Assembly (NCBI RefSeq): GCF_040409955.1
Contig: NZ_CP123390.1
Span: forward strand, 1 to 64,000
DNA: 64,000 nucleotides
DNA from: Salipiger sp. H15
GTDB taxonomy: Bacteria; Pseudomonadota; Alphaproteobacteria; Rhodobacterales; Rhodobacteraceae
Reading direction: 5' to 3'
The translations under genes were made by a program, and so were the position numbers. Below the pieces are notes generated by a model, which searched no databases, was not told the origin of the DNA, and saw only the letters and a list, made by a program, of their open reading frames with translations. This document shows positions 18,824 to 27,693 of this stretch, piece by piece (within the stretch, counting starts at the first letter, position 1; every line of letters starts with the position of its first letter).

Positions 18824-19255
18824 ATGCGGCTCAACGACAGCACCGACATTGCGCTGCGGATCATGATCCACGCCGCTTCGACCGGCGGCCAGCGCATCAC
18901 GATCGACCAGATCGTCGCCCACTATCACCTGCCGCGCAGTACGGTCATGAAAGTGGTCAATGCGCTGACACAGGGGGGGTTTCTCAGCGCGCAGCGGGGC
19001 CGTTCAGGCGGACTGACGCTGGCACGGGACGCGGGCGACATCCCCGTGAGCGCCCTGGTCGAGCATATGGAGACCGACTTCGCCTTGGCGGAATGCATGC
19101 GCCCGGGCAACGCCTGCACGATCACACGGCGCTGCCGGTTGATCTCCCCCCTTGAGGAAGCGCGCCACGCCTTCCTCGCGGCGCTCGCGCGCTATTCGGT
19201 CGCCGACATCGCCCTCGCGCCTGCCGAGTTCGGGCTGACTGCGACCGATACCTGA
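18824..19255 (+). CDS. nsrR: Rrf2-family NO-sensing regulator (NsrR-like)
   Basis: A 143-aa Rrf2 protein. The HTH is at residues ~25-60 (ITIDQIVAHYHLPRSTVMKVVNALTQGGFLSAQRGRSGGLTLA). Three cysteines at ~93-106 (ECMRPGNACTITRRC) fit an iron-sulfur cluster site. NsrR proteins repress NO-detoxification genes and release DNA when the cluster is nitrosylated. The start at 18824 gives the family N-terminus MRLNDSTDIALRIM; the frame is open far upstream as a shadow of hmp. The divergent hmp gene supports the assignment. Confidence 0.9.
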   Translation: MRLNDSTDIALRIMIHAASTGGQRITIDQIVAHYHLPRSTVMKVVNALTQGGFLSAQRGRSGGLTLARDAGDIPVSALVEHMETDFALAECMRPGNACTITRRCRLISPLEEARHAFLAALARYSVADIALAPAEFGLTATDT

Positions 19256-19327
19256 TGCCTTTTTGACCCTAAGCGCGCCACTCCAAGGCGCCAGCGTTCC
19301 ATCAAAGTTCCTGCCTACTTGGGACGT

Positions 19328-20044
19328 TCACGCCCAGACCCGCGCTCCGAGACCCGGCAGCCCGGCCCCACGCATCGCGTCAGAGATGGTCTCGAGATGC
19401 AGCCGCATCGCTGCCGCCGCGCGGTCCGGGTCACGCCCCGAGATCGCCGCCGCAATGGCCTCGTGCTGGGCGCTGTGGCGCTCGGTGAACTCGGTAACGC
19501 CGAGCCTGCGATAGGTCAGTTCCCACTCGCGCTGCCAGGCCGCGTGACGCCGCACCCCCGCAAGATAGTCAAGCAGCCCCAGCAGGATCGGGTTTCCGGT
19601 CACCTCCGCGATGCCGCGGTGAAAGGCGGCGTCGAGCTGCTCGCTCTCGGGCCGCGTGCGTGCCCTGCGGCCACGCTGCGCCAGGTCTGCCAGATAGGCG
19701 GCCTGCTCCGGGGTAGCGAGCCGCGCCGCCTCGGCGGCCACCGAGGGCTCGATGGTCAGGCGCGCCTGCATGAGCTGCATCGGTGCGGCACCCTGCACGA
19801 GGATCTGTTCACGGATCGGATGGCCAAGCGGACGTGGGCCACAAAAGGTGCCCTGCCCGACATGCCGCCAGATCTCCCCTTCACGCTCGAGAACCTGCAG
19901 GGCGGCGCGCAGCGTCTCGCGGCTGCAGCCGAGCTGGCGCGCCAGGTCGCGCTCGGGCGGCAGCCGCGCGCCGACCTCGGCGGCCAGATCAGCCACCAGC
20001 CCGCGGAGTTCCGACAGGACCACCTGCCCCCGCTTTGATGTCAT
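19328..20044 (-). CDS. GntR-family (FadR/FCD subclass) regulator
   Basis: A 238-aa regulator: winged HTH at residues ~15-75 (GARLPPERDLARQLGCSRETLRAALQVLEREGEIWRHVGQGTF), then an all-helical FCD effector domain with the usual metal-binding histidine pattern (FHRGIAEVTGNPILL ... QHEAIAAAISGRD ... MRLHLE). The start at 20044 is preceded by GGAGG. It is divergent from a TauE/SafE exporter gene 90 bp away and most likely controls it. The effector, probably a small organic acid, cannot be read from the sequence. Confidence 0.9.
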   Translation of the reverse strand: MTSKRGQVVLSELRGLVADLAAEVGARLPPERDLARQLGCSRETLRAALQVLEREGEIWRHVGQGTFCGPRPLGHPIREQILVQGAAPMQLMQARLTIEPSVAAEAARLATPEQAAYLADLAQRGRRARTRPESEQLDAAFHRGIAEVTGNPILLGLLDYLAGVRRHAAWQREWELTYRRLGVTEFTERHSAQHEAIAAAISGRDPDRAAAAMRLHLETISDAMRGAGLPGLGARVWA

Positions 20045-20072
20045 GCCGTGCCTCCCGCTCCGGGCCAAACCC

Positions 20073-20092
20073 AGACCAATTTGCAGACCAAT
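20073..20092. promoter_or_regulatory. Direct repeat AGACCAAT x2 between GntR and TauE genes
   Basis: AGACCAAT occurs twice with a 12-bp period (20073-20080 and 20085-20092) in the 90-bp divergent promoter. On the other strand this gives two TTGGTCT units, resembling half-sites of FadR-type TGGTNNNACCA operators. It is a candidate site for the adjacent GntR regulator. Confidence 0.4.
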
Positions 20093-20134
20093 GCCATGCC
20101 ATGCAACACCGCGCCGCTCTCGAGGAGGACCCAG

Positions 20135-20890
20135 ATGCTGACCACGACCATCCTTGCCCTTGCCGGTTTCGGCGCGGGCGCGCTCAACGCCATCGCTGGC
20201 GGCGGCACATTCCTGACCTTTCCCGCGCTGGTCTGGGTCGGCGTGCCGCCGATCATGGCCAATGCCACCGCCACTTTTGCCGCCCTGCCCGGCTATGCCG
20301 GAAGCAGCTGGGCCTATCGCCGCGACATCCAGGCGGGCGACGGGCCAAGCCTGCGCGCGCTGGTCGTCACCGCCCTGCTTGGCGGGGTCCTCGGCGCGCT
20401 GCTGCTGCTGGTCACCCCCGAGGACCTGTTTTCCGGCGTCATTCCCTGGCTGCTGCTGATCGCCACGCTGGCATTTGCCGCCGGCCCCGCGCTGCTGCGC
20501 GGGCTGCTCGCCTCGGGGCGCCGCCTGCCCGATGTCGTCTCGCCGGCGCTCCTGCTGCTCGTCTCGATCTACGGCGGCTATTTCAACGGCGGGCTGGGGA
20601 TCCTGCTGCTGGCCGCCTTCGGACTCATCGGCATGAGCGACCTGCACCGGATGAACGGGCTGAAGACGCTGGCCTCGCTGGTGCTGTCGGCTGTCTCGGT
20701 CGTCACCTACAGCCTTGCCGGGCTGATCGAATGGAGCGCGCTGCTCGTCACCGGCCTTGGGTGCGCCGCGGGCGGCTACGTCGGGGCGCATATGGCCCGC
20801 AAGGTGCAGGACCTGTCGCTGCTGAGGACCTTCATCGTCACCGTCGGGCTGGTCACCACCATCGTTTTCTTCGCGCAGGCCTACGGTTGA
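20135..20890 (+). CDS. TauE/SafE-family sulfite/organosulfonate exporter-like protein
   Basis: A 251-aa membrane protein with about eight helices. The two family repeats are visible: ALNAIAGGGTFLTFPALVWVGVPPIMANATATFAALPG near the start and SIYGGYFNGGLGILLLAAFGL in the middle. Family members move small anions such as sulfite, sulfoacetate or acetate. The ATG at 20135 follows GAGGAGG; a longer frame to 20048 lacks a ribosome-binding site. The HPP-CBS gene follows 53 bp later on the same strand. Confidence 0.88.
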   Translation: MLTTTILALAGFGAGALNAIAGGGTFLTFPALVWVGVPPIMANATATFAALPGYAGSSWAYRRDIQAGDGPSLRALVVTALLGGVLGALLLLVTPEDLFSGVIPWLLLIATLAFAAGPALLRGLLASGRRLPDVVSPALLLLVSIYGGYFNGGLGILLLAAFGLIGMSDLHRMNGLKTLASLVLSAVSVVTYSLAGLIEWSALLVTGLGCAAGGYVGAHMARKVQDLSLLRTFIVTVGLVTTIVFFAQAYG

Positions 20891-20943
20891 ACTTTTCGCA
20901 AAATGCTGAATTTTTGCGCGGCAGGCATAGAAGGCAGTTCCCC

Positions 20944-22089
20944 ATGCAGATCCTCCGCTCCCTCGGGCCGGCCGTGGCGCGCGTCTCCCTCGGCGAGGCG
21001 CTCCGCGCCGGTTTCGGTGCGCTGCTCGGCCTCGGCGTCACCGGGCTGGTCCTACTCTCGCCGCAGATCGACCTGAGCCTCGGGCTCTATCTCGTCGCGC
21101 CCTTCGGCGCGACCTCGGTGCTGCTCTTCGCGGTGCCCAACAGCCCCCTCGCCCAGCCCTGGTCCGCCATCGTCGGCAATACCGTCGCGGCGCTGGTGGG
21201 CGTTGCCACCTGCCTGCTGGTCGCCGATCCGGCGCTGCGCATCGCGCTTGCCGTCGGGCTGGCGATCACCGCGACGATCCTCTGCCGCGCGGTGCATCCG
21301 CCGGCGGGGGCGGTGGCGATGACCGCCGCCATGAGCCCCGAGGCCATCGACCAGCTCGGCTTCTGGTTCGCGCTGACGCCGATCGCCGCGGGCACCACCG
21401 CGCTGGTCGTGCTCGCCGCGCTCTACGCCCGGCTGACCGGGCGGCACTACCCGTTCCGGCAGTTCGACGCCCCCGGCCAGCACGGCACCGGGGATCGTGC
21501 GCCCTCAGAGCGTCTCGGGCTCTCCGAAGCCGAGCTTTCCGGGCTGCTGGAGCGCTACCGGCAGTCCTTCAACCTCGGGGTCGAGGATCTGGCCCGGCTC
21601 ATCGGCGCCGCCGAACTGCAAGCCGCGAGCCACCATGCAGGCCCGCTCACGGCCGAAGACATCATGTCGCGCGATCTGGTCACCGTCGGCGGCGACACCA
21701 CCCTTGCCGAGGTCGCCGAGCTGTTCCGGCAGCATCGCTTCGCCTCGCTGCCGGTGGTCGGTCCGGGGCAGAGATTTCTTGGGGTGATTTTCCAGATCCA
21801 CCTGATCACCCGCGCCCGCGACGATGCGCAGCGGCTCGAACGGGGATTCCTGCCCGCCTTCCGGCGGCTCGTCGATCTCGGGCGCGAGACCCCGGTGAGT
21901 GCCTCGGACATCATGAAGGTCGCCGGCCCGCGCGCCACGCGTGCCTCGCCGGTCGCCGCGCTGCTGCCGATGATGGCGGATGGCGACGTCGAGGCCATCC
22001 CGGTGCTCGAGCGCGGACGCATCGTCGGCATCGTCACGCGCACGGACCTGATCGCCGCGCTGGCGCGGCAGGCGCTCCGAGAGCGCTAA
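20944..22089 (+). CDS. HPP-family membrane protein with two CBS domains
   Basis: A 381-aa protein. Residues ~15-170 form the HPP membrane domain of four helices with PFGATSVLLFAVPNSPLAQPW and the name-giving HPPAGAVAMTAAM. The C-terminal half carries two CBS domains (MSRDLVTVGGDTTLAEVAELFRQHRFASLPVV at ~238-275; the second at ~320-375 ending IVGIVTRTDLIAAL), which usually bind adenine nucleotides. Plant HPP proteins carry nitrite, so a nitrite link with the nearby NO block is possible but unproved. A terminator-like hairpin follows at 22116-22142, but its A/T-run is oriented for the opposite strand. Confidence 0.88.
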   Translation: MQILRSLGPAVARVSLGEALRAGFGALLGLGVTGLVLLSPQIDLSLGLYLVAPFGATSVLLFAVPNSPLAQPWSAIVGNTVAALVGVATCLLVADPALRIALAVGLAITATILCRAVHPPAGAVAMTAAMSPEAIDQLGFWFALTPIAAGTTALVVLAALYARLTGRHYPFRQFDAPGQHGTGDRAPSERLGLSEAELSGLLERYRQSFNLGVEDLARLIGAAELQAASHHAGPLTAEDIMSRDLVTVGGDTTLAEVAELFRQHRFASLPVVGPGQRFLGVIFQIHLITRARDDAQRLERGFLPAFRRLVDLGRETPVSASDIMKVAGPRATRASPVAALLPMMADGDVEAIPVLERGRIVGIVTRTDLIAALARQALRER

Positions 22090-22115
22090 GACCACCGCCG
22101 AAGAGACGCGCGGAC

Positions 22116-22142
22116 AAAAAAATGGCCGAGACAAGCTCGGCC
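22116..22142 (-). terminator. Rho-independent terminator for the 712-aa gene
   Basis: GGCCGAG / CTCGGCC (22124-22130 and 22136-22142) form a 7-bp stem with a 5-base loop, and an A7 run lies at 22116-22122. Read on the minus strand this is stem-loop followed by a U-run, about 120 bases after the stop of the gene at 22263-24401. Confidence 0.65.
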
Positions 22143-22262
22143 GAAGTCCAACAGGGAGGTAGGGAACGATGAGCTTTTCGGCTCAAATCCGAACCCTGCG
22201 CCCAGTCTATGGGCGAAATTCAAACTTCTCAATAACAAGCGTCATGCATGCGCCTATTCCCC

Positions 22263-24401
22263 CTAGAACACGAATTCATCCGCGCTGTGGAAGATGCCGG
22301 TCTCGACCCGTGGTACCCAGGAATATTCCGTGGTCACGAAACCCGGCACGATCGGCGCGCTCAGCGAGAAATGCCCGGTGCCGTCGTTCACCAACATCCT
22401 GTTGCCGGCGGACTGGACGAGCAGGTCGATGTCTCCGTCCCCGTCATAGTCCGCCGGCGCGTAGACGCTTCCGACGATGGTGGGGTCATAGGAGCGCTCC
22501 TCGAACTCAAGCCCGTCTGCCCCTTCGACAATGTCGTAGAGCCGCAATCCCCGTGGCGCGCCGTAGTTCTCGTCCATATAGGCGGCGGTTACCATTTCGA
22601 TGTCGCCGTCGCCGTCGAAGTCTGCCGCCGCGGCCGCGCCGACGCCGCCGCCGCTCGACGAGTCGCCCTGCGGGATCAGTGCCGGCCCCCGCGATGCCTG
22701 CCCCGTGCCATTGTTCAGATAGGTGTAGATGCCGCGCCCATCCCCGCCAGCGGTCAACATCACGTCTAGATCGCCATCCAGGTCCAGATCGACAACCTGA
22801 GGGTTTCCGGGCGGAGCTTCCGCCGGCATGGAGGACGAGACATCAGTCAACTGGCCGCTGCCGTCATTGACCATGACGAAAATGCTGTTGCGATCGTAGC
22901 CGGTCAAGAGGATGGCATCGAGAAACCCGTCGCCGTTCATATCGGCAAGCCTGCCCTCATTACCTGAATATCCCTGTTCGAGATAGCTGCGTGCTTGGAT
23001 GGAAAAGGCACCGGTGCCGTCATTCTCGAAAATATAGACGGACTCGCCCAGGTAGCTGGAGGCGAGATAGTCGACATCGCCATCACCATCCACATCCCCG
23101 GCGGCATAGGCCTTGAACAGGTCGTCCGGAAGATCCGGATCGTAGGCGGCATAGTCCTGAATATAAAGGGAGACGGTTTCCTGGGAGGTTTCGCTCAAGG
23201 AAAAGCTGGCATTCCCTCCATTGAGATAGACTTCTGTCGTCACCGTGAAGCTGTAGGGGACCTGCCAATCACCTTGGGGGATGTCCGGAAGGTCCGGTCC
23301 CGCATGGGTGACCTTGATGAAATCATTCAGCCCATCGCCGTTCAGATCGGCGCTCATGAAGGACGCGCCACCCCGCGCGATGGTGTCATAGGTCACCTCG
23401 GTGGGAATGCCGGTCACCACTTCCGTGAACCCCCCATGCCCGTCATTCAGCGCAACGACCACATAGTCTCCGTCCTCGTACCAGATGTCGGGAGGCGACA
23501 CCGGATCGGGGTCCACGGCGCCCTTGGCCTCGAACGAAAGGCTGTCGATCCGGAGCGGCTCGCCGCCGTCGCCATGTCCGGCGAGCTCGATGACATCCCC
23601 CGCCCTGAGCTCGAGCCCCGCGAGCAGTCGCGCCGCCTTGCTTGCCGAGTTGGCTAGGGCGCTGCCCGAGGTTCCGTCCCAATCGAAGCGGTCGATCTCT
23701 CTTCCGTTGACTGATACCCACATCTCCGAAACCCCGTCGGTTTCATCGAAGTAGTTGATTGTCAGGTCAAAAGTTCCGGATTCCTCCATCGTGTAGCTCG
23801 CGCGGGCAACCGTGCCCGAGCCATGCTGCAAGACCTGCGACCCCGAGGCGGCACCATTGCGGACCACCGCGAAGCCCGAGAGGATACGGAGGCTCTCGGC
23901 CTCGACGTCGAAACTCTGGGCGGTTTCCAGCGGCGTGACTTCGCTGAGATCGAGGTAATCGGTTCTGAGCGGTTCGCCCCCGTCGGAAGCGCCGCGAATC
24001 TCGATGACGTCCCCGTGGTGCAGCTCGAGATCCGAGATCACGTACTCGCGGCGAGCCGCGGCGGTGACGATCGCCGTGCCGCTGGGGTCGTCCCATTCAA
24101 ACGCGGCCGCCACCGCACCGTTCACCAGGATCTCCATGTACGCGCTGCCGTCGCTCTCGTCGAAGTAGCCGAGACTCAGGTCATAATAGCCGCTGACACC
24201 GGAGAAAATCCCGCCCGCCTGCGACCCCTGCGCATTGGCTTCCAGGTATTTTCCGCCCGACGGATGGGGGTTGCTTTTGACCTGGAACCCGCGGCCAATC
24301 GAAAGAGATTCCGCTTCGGTCCGAGCGCCGGAAGAAATATCGGCCACCGGAGAAAAATTCGGAAAATCGAATATGGATAGCTGAGAAAGCGACATGGGCA
24401 T
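22263..24401 (-). CDS. Large probable exported protein: two CBM-like repeats plus FG-GAP/VCBS repeats
   Basis: A 712-aa protein. Residues ~25-150 and ~160-290 are two copies of the module seen in the 852-aa protein (AESLSIGRGFQVKSNPHPSG, LGYFDESDGSAYM, DGGEPLRTDYLDL). From ~300 onward are FG-GAP/VCBS-type repeats with calcium-like loops DLNGDGLNDF, DVDGDGDVDY, DMNGDGFLD, DLDLDGDLDV, DFDGDGDIE and DYDGDGDIDL, typical of a beta-propeller. No signal peptide is present and the protein ends SADEFVF, again like a type I secretion C-terminus. The ATG at 24401 follows GGGAGG; an earlier in-frame ATG at 24431 lacks one. Export and surface binding are inference. Confidence 0.8.
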   Translation of the reverse strand: MPMSLSQLSIFDFPNFSPVADISSGARTEAESLSIGRGFQVKSNPHPSGGKYLEANAQGSQAGGIFSGVSGYYDLSLGYFDESDGSAYMEILVNGAVAAAFEWDDPSGTAIVTAAARREYVISDLELHHGDVIEIRGASDGGEPLRTDYLDLSEVTPLETAQSFDVEAESLRILSGFAVVRNGAASGSQVLQHGSGTVARASYTMEESGTFDLTINYFDETDGVSEMWVSVNGREIDRFDWDGTSGSALANSASKAARLLAGLELRAGDVIELAGHGDGGEPLRIDSLSFEAKGAVDPDPVSPPDIWYEDGDYVVVALNDGHGGFTEVVTGIPTEVTYDTIARGGASFMSADLNGDGLNDFIKVTHAGPDLPDIPQGDWQVPYSFTVTTEVYLNGGNASFSLSETSQETVSLYIQDYAAYDPDLPDDLFKAYAAGDVDGDGDVDYLASSYLGESVYIFENDGTGAFSIQARSYLEQGYSGNEGRLADMNGDGFLDAILLTGYDRNSIFVMVNDGSGQLTDVSSSMPAEAPPGNPQVVDLDLDGDLDVMLTAGGDGRGIYTYLNNGTGQASRGPALIPQGDSSSGGGVGAAAAADFDGDGDIEMVTAAYMDENYGAPRGLRLYDIVEGADGLEFEERSYDPTIVGSVYAPADYDGDGDIDLLVQSAGNRMLVNDGTGHFSLSAPIVPGFVTTEYSWVPRVETGIFHSADEFVF

Positions 24402-24431
24402 TGATGCCTCCCTGAAAAATGGACGACTCAA

Positions 24432-24698
24432 AACCGATTAAATAATATGCACCGAGCCTCGGCGATTGACTGGGCCAGGTCAATAGCTCCCTTGCCGTGT
24501 ATCGTCACCCCCACCCTGAAAACTCAGAAATCACCTTGAGCGGCCGCGGGCGCAAGCCTGCGTGGCTTTTCGAAGCAATCGCAGATGGGAAAAGCGTGGA
24601 AGACTTCGGGATCTGATTGCAAAGTTGCGCGAGCCCGTCCCTGCGCCCCAGCGCGGACCAACATCGCACCTCTATTTCGCCCCTCATGAGAGACAGCA
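24432..24698. other. Intergenic region, no gene recognised
   Basis: No supported frame lies between the 712-aa gene and the cspA stub. The region just upstream of 24401 is AT-rich and presumably carries that gene's promoter. Confidence 0.4.
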
Positions 24699-24818
24699 AT
24701 GCCCATCGGTACTGTCAAATGGTTCAACGCTAAAAAAGGTTATGACTTCATCGCCTCCGATGACCTCCAGGAAGGCCGCGATGGCCGTCAAATAGCGGCG
24801 GATCTCGCCCTCGCGTGA
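24699..24818 (+). pseudogene. Truncated cold-shock protein (cspA-like) stub
   Basis: The frame begins MPIGTVKWFNAKKGYDFIAS, the classic first strand and RNP-1 region of a CspA-type protein (the usual KGYGFI glycine is Asp here). After residue 22 the sequence departs from the family and stops at residue 39, whereas the family is ~68-70 aa with a second RNP motif VFVH. Only about a third of the gene remains. Confidence 0.75.
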
Positions 24819-25442
24819 CACTGCCCTTCCCTGCCTGCGCAGGCCTGAGCTCCACCATCCGGAATGGCCCGCGCAGGCTACTCGGCGCCACTCGGAAGGT
24901 TGGCACGACACCCCATCGCCGGCATCGACACAACCCCGAAACCCGCGCACCATGGCCAAGAACGCGGCCTTCACATGATCTCTGGGCGATCCTTGCACCC
25001 CTTGCCCGAGAACCTCATGCGACCGCGCCGCGCTCACCGTCGGGCACCAGCCCAAGTCTAGCTGCTCGATGCCCGGTGCCCCGGGGCGAAAGAGTCTCCG
25101 TCTTTCCACCGCCCGGCGCTCTCTCTCGGGCACCGCGCTGCCCCAGGTTGACAGATGTCTGGCGACCGATAGGGTGCGGAGCATGAGGTAACGCCCTCAC
25201 CCATCACGGGAATGAAAGTCCGGGAACGGCCCGGCCCTTGCAGGAGGGCTGGAAGTGCCTCTCAGGCCAAATCTGAAATCCCTTCGTGACGCGACCGGCT
25301 TTTCGGCTGGGCATGCCATGTGCCGACGGTGCTGCGGGCCCCGAGGGACGGCGGTCGTAGTGCAAGCCGCTACCACCTTCGCACTCGGCCCTGTTGATCC
25401 GTCTAGGGGCCCCTGGAACTCTATTGCCGGAACGAGATCACA
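24819..25442. other. Intergenic region, no gene recognised
   Basis: About 620 bp after the cspA stub. Overlapping frames exist on both strands but none has family motifs. The MFS gene promoter should lie near its right end. Confidence 0.4.
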
Positions 25443-26621
25443 ATGACCGAAACCAACCTCGCCATGGATGTTCCGAGGCAGTCGCAGCGGGCTCTGCACT
25501 CGGCGCCGATGCTGCGCTGGTTCACGGCCTCCGCCGCGCTCACGGTGCCCCAAGCTACCGCTCCCGTCGCATTCTCCCTCGTTGCCTTGTCCATCCTGGG
25601 GGACGCGCGCCTCGGTGCCGCAATGGTGCTCGCCATGACGCTGGCGCAGGTCGTCGGGGCGATCCCGATCACCCGGATGGGCAGGGGCAAGTCCATCGCA
25701 TCCTTCCTGCGCATGCTTGTTCTCTTGCGCAGCGCAGCCTTGGCCGGGATCGTTCTCGGGCTCCATGCCGAGGCACCCTTTGCCGTCCTCGTCACGCTTG
25801 CCGCCCTGGCTGGGCTGGTCAACGGTGCGACCTATGGCTATCTGCGCGCCCTGCTCAATACGCTGACATCCGCATCCCAAATGCCGCGAGCCTTGGGCAT
25901 TGCGGCCACGCTGAACGAGGTCACCTTCGTATTGGGCCCGGTTCTGGCCTCCGGTCTCGGGTCCCTCTCGCCGGCCTTGGCTGTTGCCGCGATGGCGGTT
26001 CTGGGTGGCCTGCCCGCGCTGGTGATCTCGGGCGATGCGAGCATGCCCGCTGGGCCTGAAACCCATATGACCGGCCGCCTGGTCACCCCGGAGATCTTCC
26101 TCTGGCTCACCTGCGCGGCCGCCGGCGGCGCGACCATCGCCGCCATCGAGATCGGTGCGGTCGCGCTCGCGCTGCAGTTCGGCTTTGATCCGACGATGGC
26201 CATCCTGTTCACTGTGCCGCTCTGCGTGGCCTCAGTGCTGGGCGGCATCTGGGTCAGCATCCGCAATCGGGCTTCTTCGCCCCGCGCCGTCGTTGTGCAG
26301 CTGGCGCTGTTTTCTCTCGGCATCGGAATGACAGCCCTTTCGGGCGCGCTGGTGCCGACAATACTTGGAGCGGTTCTTGCTGGCCTGATGCTCGCCCCTC
26401 TGGGCACGCATTACGCCTTGGTGCTCGATGCGCTCGCGCCGTCTCACCGCCGCGCCGAGCTTTTTGCCCTCTTGCGTACGGCGAATGCGGGCGGCGTCAT
26501 TGTGACCAGCGCACTTCTGACCCTTCTGCCGCTGAATATGGCTCTCGCGGCCGTCGCAGCATGCATGCTCGTCACGACCGGCGTGGTCGCGCTCAGGACT
26601 CTTCGACGTGCGGTGGGTTGA
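25443..26621 (+). CDS. Major facilitator superfamily transporter
   Basis: A 392-aa protein with about 12 membrane helices in two bundles and a short central loop near residues 195-210 (GDASMPAGPETHMTGR). Gly/Ala-rich helices and an RMGRGKS loop between helices 2 and 3 fit the MFS drug- or sugar-efflux type. The substrate cannot be inferred. The C-terminus LRTLRRAVG ends 66 bp before the opposing WGR remnant; an 8-bp inverted repeat (26654-26661 / 26675-26682) in between may stop transcripts from both sides. Confidence 0.8.
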   Translation: MTETNLAMDVPRQSQRALHSAPMLRWFTASAALTVPQATAPVAFSLVALSILGDARLGAAMVLAMTLAQVVGAIPITRMGRGKSIASFLRMLVLLRSAALAGIVLGLHAEAPFAVLVTLAALAGLVNGATYGYLRALLNTLTSASQMPRALGIAATLNEVTFVLGPVLASGLGSLSPALAVAAMAVLGGLPALVISGDASMPAGPETHMTGRLVTPEIFLWLTCAAAGGATIAAIEIGAVALALQFGFDPTMAILFTVPLCVASVLGGIWVSIRNRASSPRAVVVQLALFSLGIGMTALSGALVPTILGAVLAGLMLAPLGTHYALVLDALAPSHRRAELFALLRTANAGGVIVTSALLTLLPLNMALAAVAACMLVTTGVVALRTLRRAVG

Positions 26622-26686
26622 GCGGGGCAGAGAGAACGCATTTCCTACGTCCGCCCGCCCGTTGTCGGAGACATCGGGCGGGAGCG

Positions 26687-26920
26687 TCAGGCAAACATGG
26701 CCAGCTGCTGGGGCTCTACCCAGTAGCCGCGCTGGCGCTTTGCCACCTCGAGGGTGGTGAGCGCGGTGATCGCCTGCTCCCGGTCAGCGAACCAGTCCAT
26801 GCGGGTCTGGCAACTCAAGCCGACGAGACCCCACTCCTGAAGAAGGGTCCACTCGCCAAAGAGGTTCGGCAGGATTTCCATCCGGCAGAAGAGTGAGCCA
26901 GCCCCTTTGAGGTGGTCCAC
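26687..26920 (-). pseudogene. WGR-domain protein, 5'-truncated by an IS end
   Basis: Residues from CRMEILPNLFGEWTLLQEWG to LEVAKRQRGYW are the body and end of a WGR domain, a small domain in bacterial proteins of unclear, often DNA-linked, function. The first ~11 codons of the open frame come from the IS3-family sequence next door; the normal N-terminus of the domain is missing. The Arg of the WGR triplet is Leu here (WGL). Confidence 0.7.
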
Positions 26921-27047
26921 CCACGAAGCCTGAAATCCGATAGGATTTCGGCGAACAGGAGGACTACAGAATGGCTGGAAAGCGTGAGAAGCCGGAAGAC
27001 ATTGTCACCAAGCTGCGCCAGGTCGAGGTGTTGCACGGCCAAGGCCT
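26894..27047 (+). mobile_element. Left-end stub of an IS3-family insertion sequence
   Basis: An IS3-like left end (TGAGCCAGCCCCTTTGAGG, 26894-26912) is followed by an orfA start at 26971 (MAGKREKPEDIVTKLRQVEV), with AGGAGG upstream. The transposase breaks off after about 25 residues and switches to a TRAP DctQ remnant at ~27044. The rest of the element is absent. Confidence 0.75.
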
Positions 27048-27247
27048 TCCTCGTCGCGATGACGCGCTACGGATACGATCTCGCGCTACGGTCGCGCGCG
27101 CTCACCCCGATCCTCAACCTGCCCACGGCGCTGTTCTACGCGGCGATCCCGCTCGCCGGGGCTGTCATGCTGGCCTATTCGGTCCGTGACCTGTGGTGTG
27201 TTCTGCGCGCTGCACCCTCTGAAACAGAAAGGACCTCCCTCCCATGA
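27044..27247 (+). pseudogene. C-terminal remnant of a TRAP-transporter DctQ subunit
   Basis: The frame after the IS stub reads AFLVAMTRYGYDLALRSRAL then PTALFYAAIPLAGAVMLAYSVRDLW, like the last two helices of a DctQ small permease. Its stop TGA overlaps the ATG of the NIPSNAP gene (ATGA), so the original operon order dctQ-NIPSNAP is still visible. The N-terminal half was lost when the IS end arrived. Confidence 0.55.
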
Positions 27248-27561
27248 TCTACGACCATCGCACCTACAGCTGCCGCCCCGGCACCATCGCCAGGCATCTG
27301 AAGCTCTACGAGGAATTCGGCTGGCCGGTGCAGTCCAGGCATCTGGGGCAGCCGGCGCTCTACATGCGCACGGAAAGCGGCGACGTGAACAGCTACGTGC
27401 ACATTTGGGTCTACGAGAACGCGGATGACCGGGCGCAGAAGCGCGCAGCGCTGGCCGCGGATCCCGACTGGCAGGACTATCTGAAGAAGAGCGCCGAGGC
27501 CGGTTACCTTGTCTCGCAGGTCAACAGCCTGATGACGGGCGTGCCCTTCTTCCGGCCCTGA
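27244..27561 (+). CDS. NIPSNAP-family protein
   Basis: A 105-aa NIPSNAP protein of the dimeric alpha/beta-barrel fold. The family start MIYDHRTYSCRPGTIARHLKLYEEFGWPV is clear, as is SYVHIWVYENADDRAQKRAAL in the middle. Bacterial members are small proteins of unknown function that often sit in catabolic operons, which fits the DctQ remnant upstream. It appears intact, but its original promoter was probably lost with the upstream operon genes. Confidence 0.85.
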   Translation: MIYDHRTYSCRPGTIARHLKLYEEFGWPVQSRHLGQPALYMRTESGDVNSYVHIWVYENADDRAQKRAALAADPDWQDYLKKSAEAGYLVSQVNSLMTGVPFFRP

Positions 27562-27693
27562 CAACCTGACCGCACCGCCGGGGCACGCGGCCTCGGCGGA
27601 AATGCGCTCTCATCCCCCCGCGCACCGCGGCTGCCGCCGGAACATTGCCCCCTGCCCGTCCGTTTTGTTGCCACATCAGGAGGAGATGTCACG

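Noticed and set aside
22179..22260. Frame opening after GGGAGG at ~22155
   Set aside because: The translated product is Arg/Pro/Ser-rich and overlaps the end of the 712-aa gene; no motif supports it.
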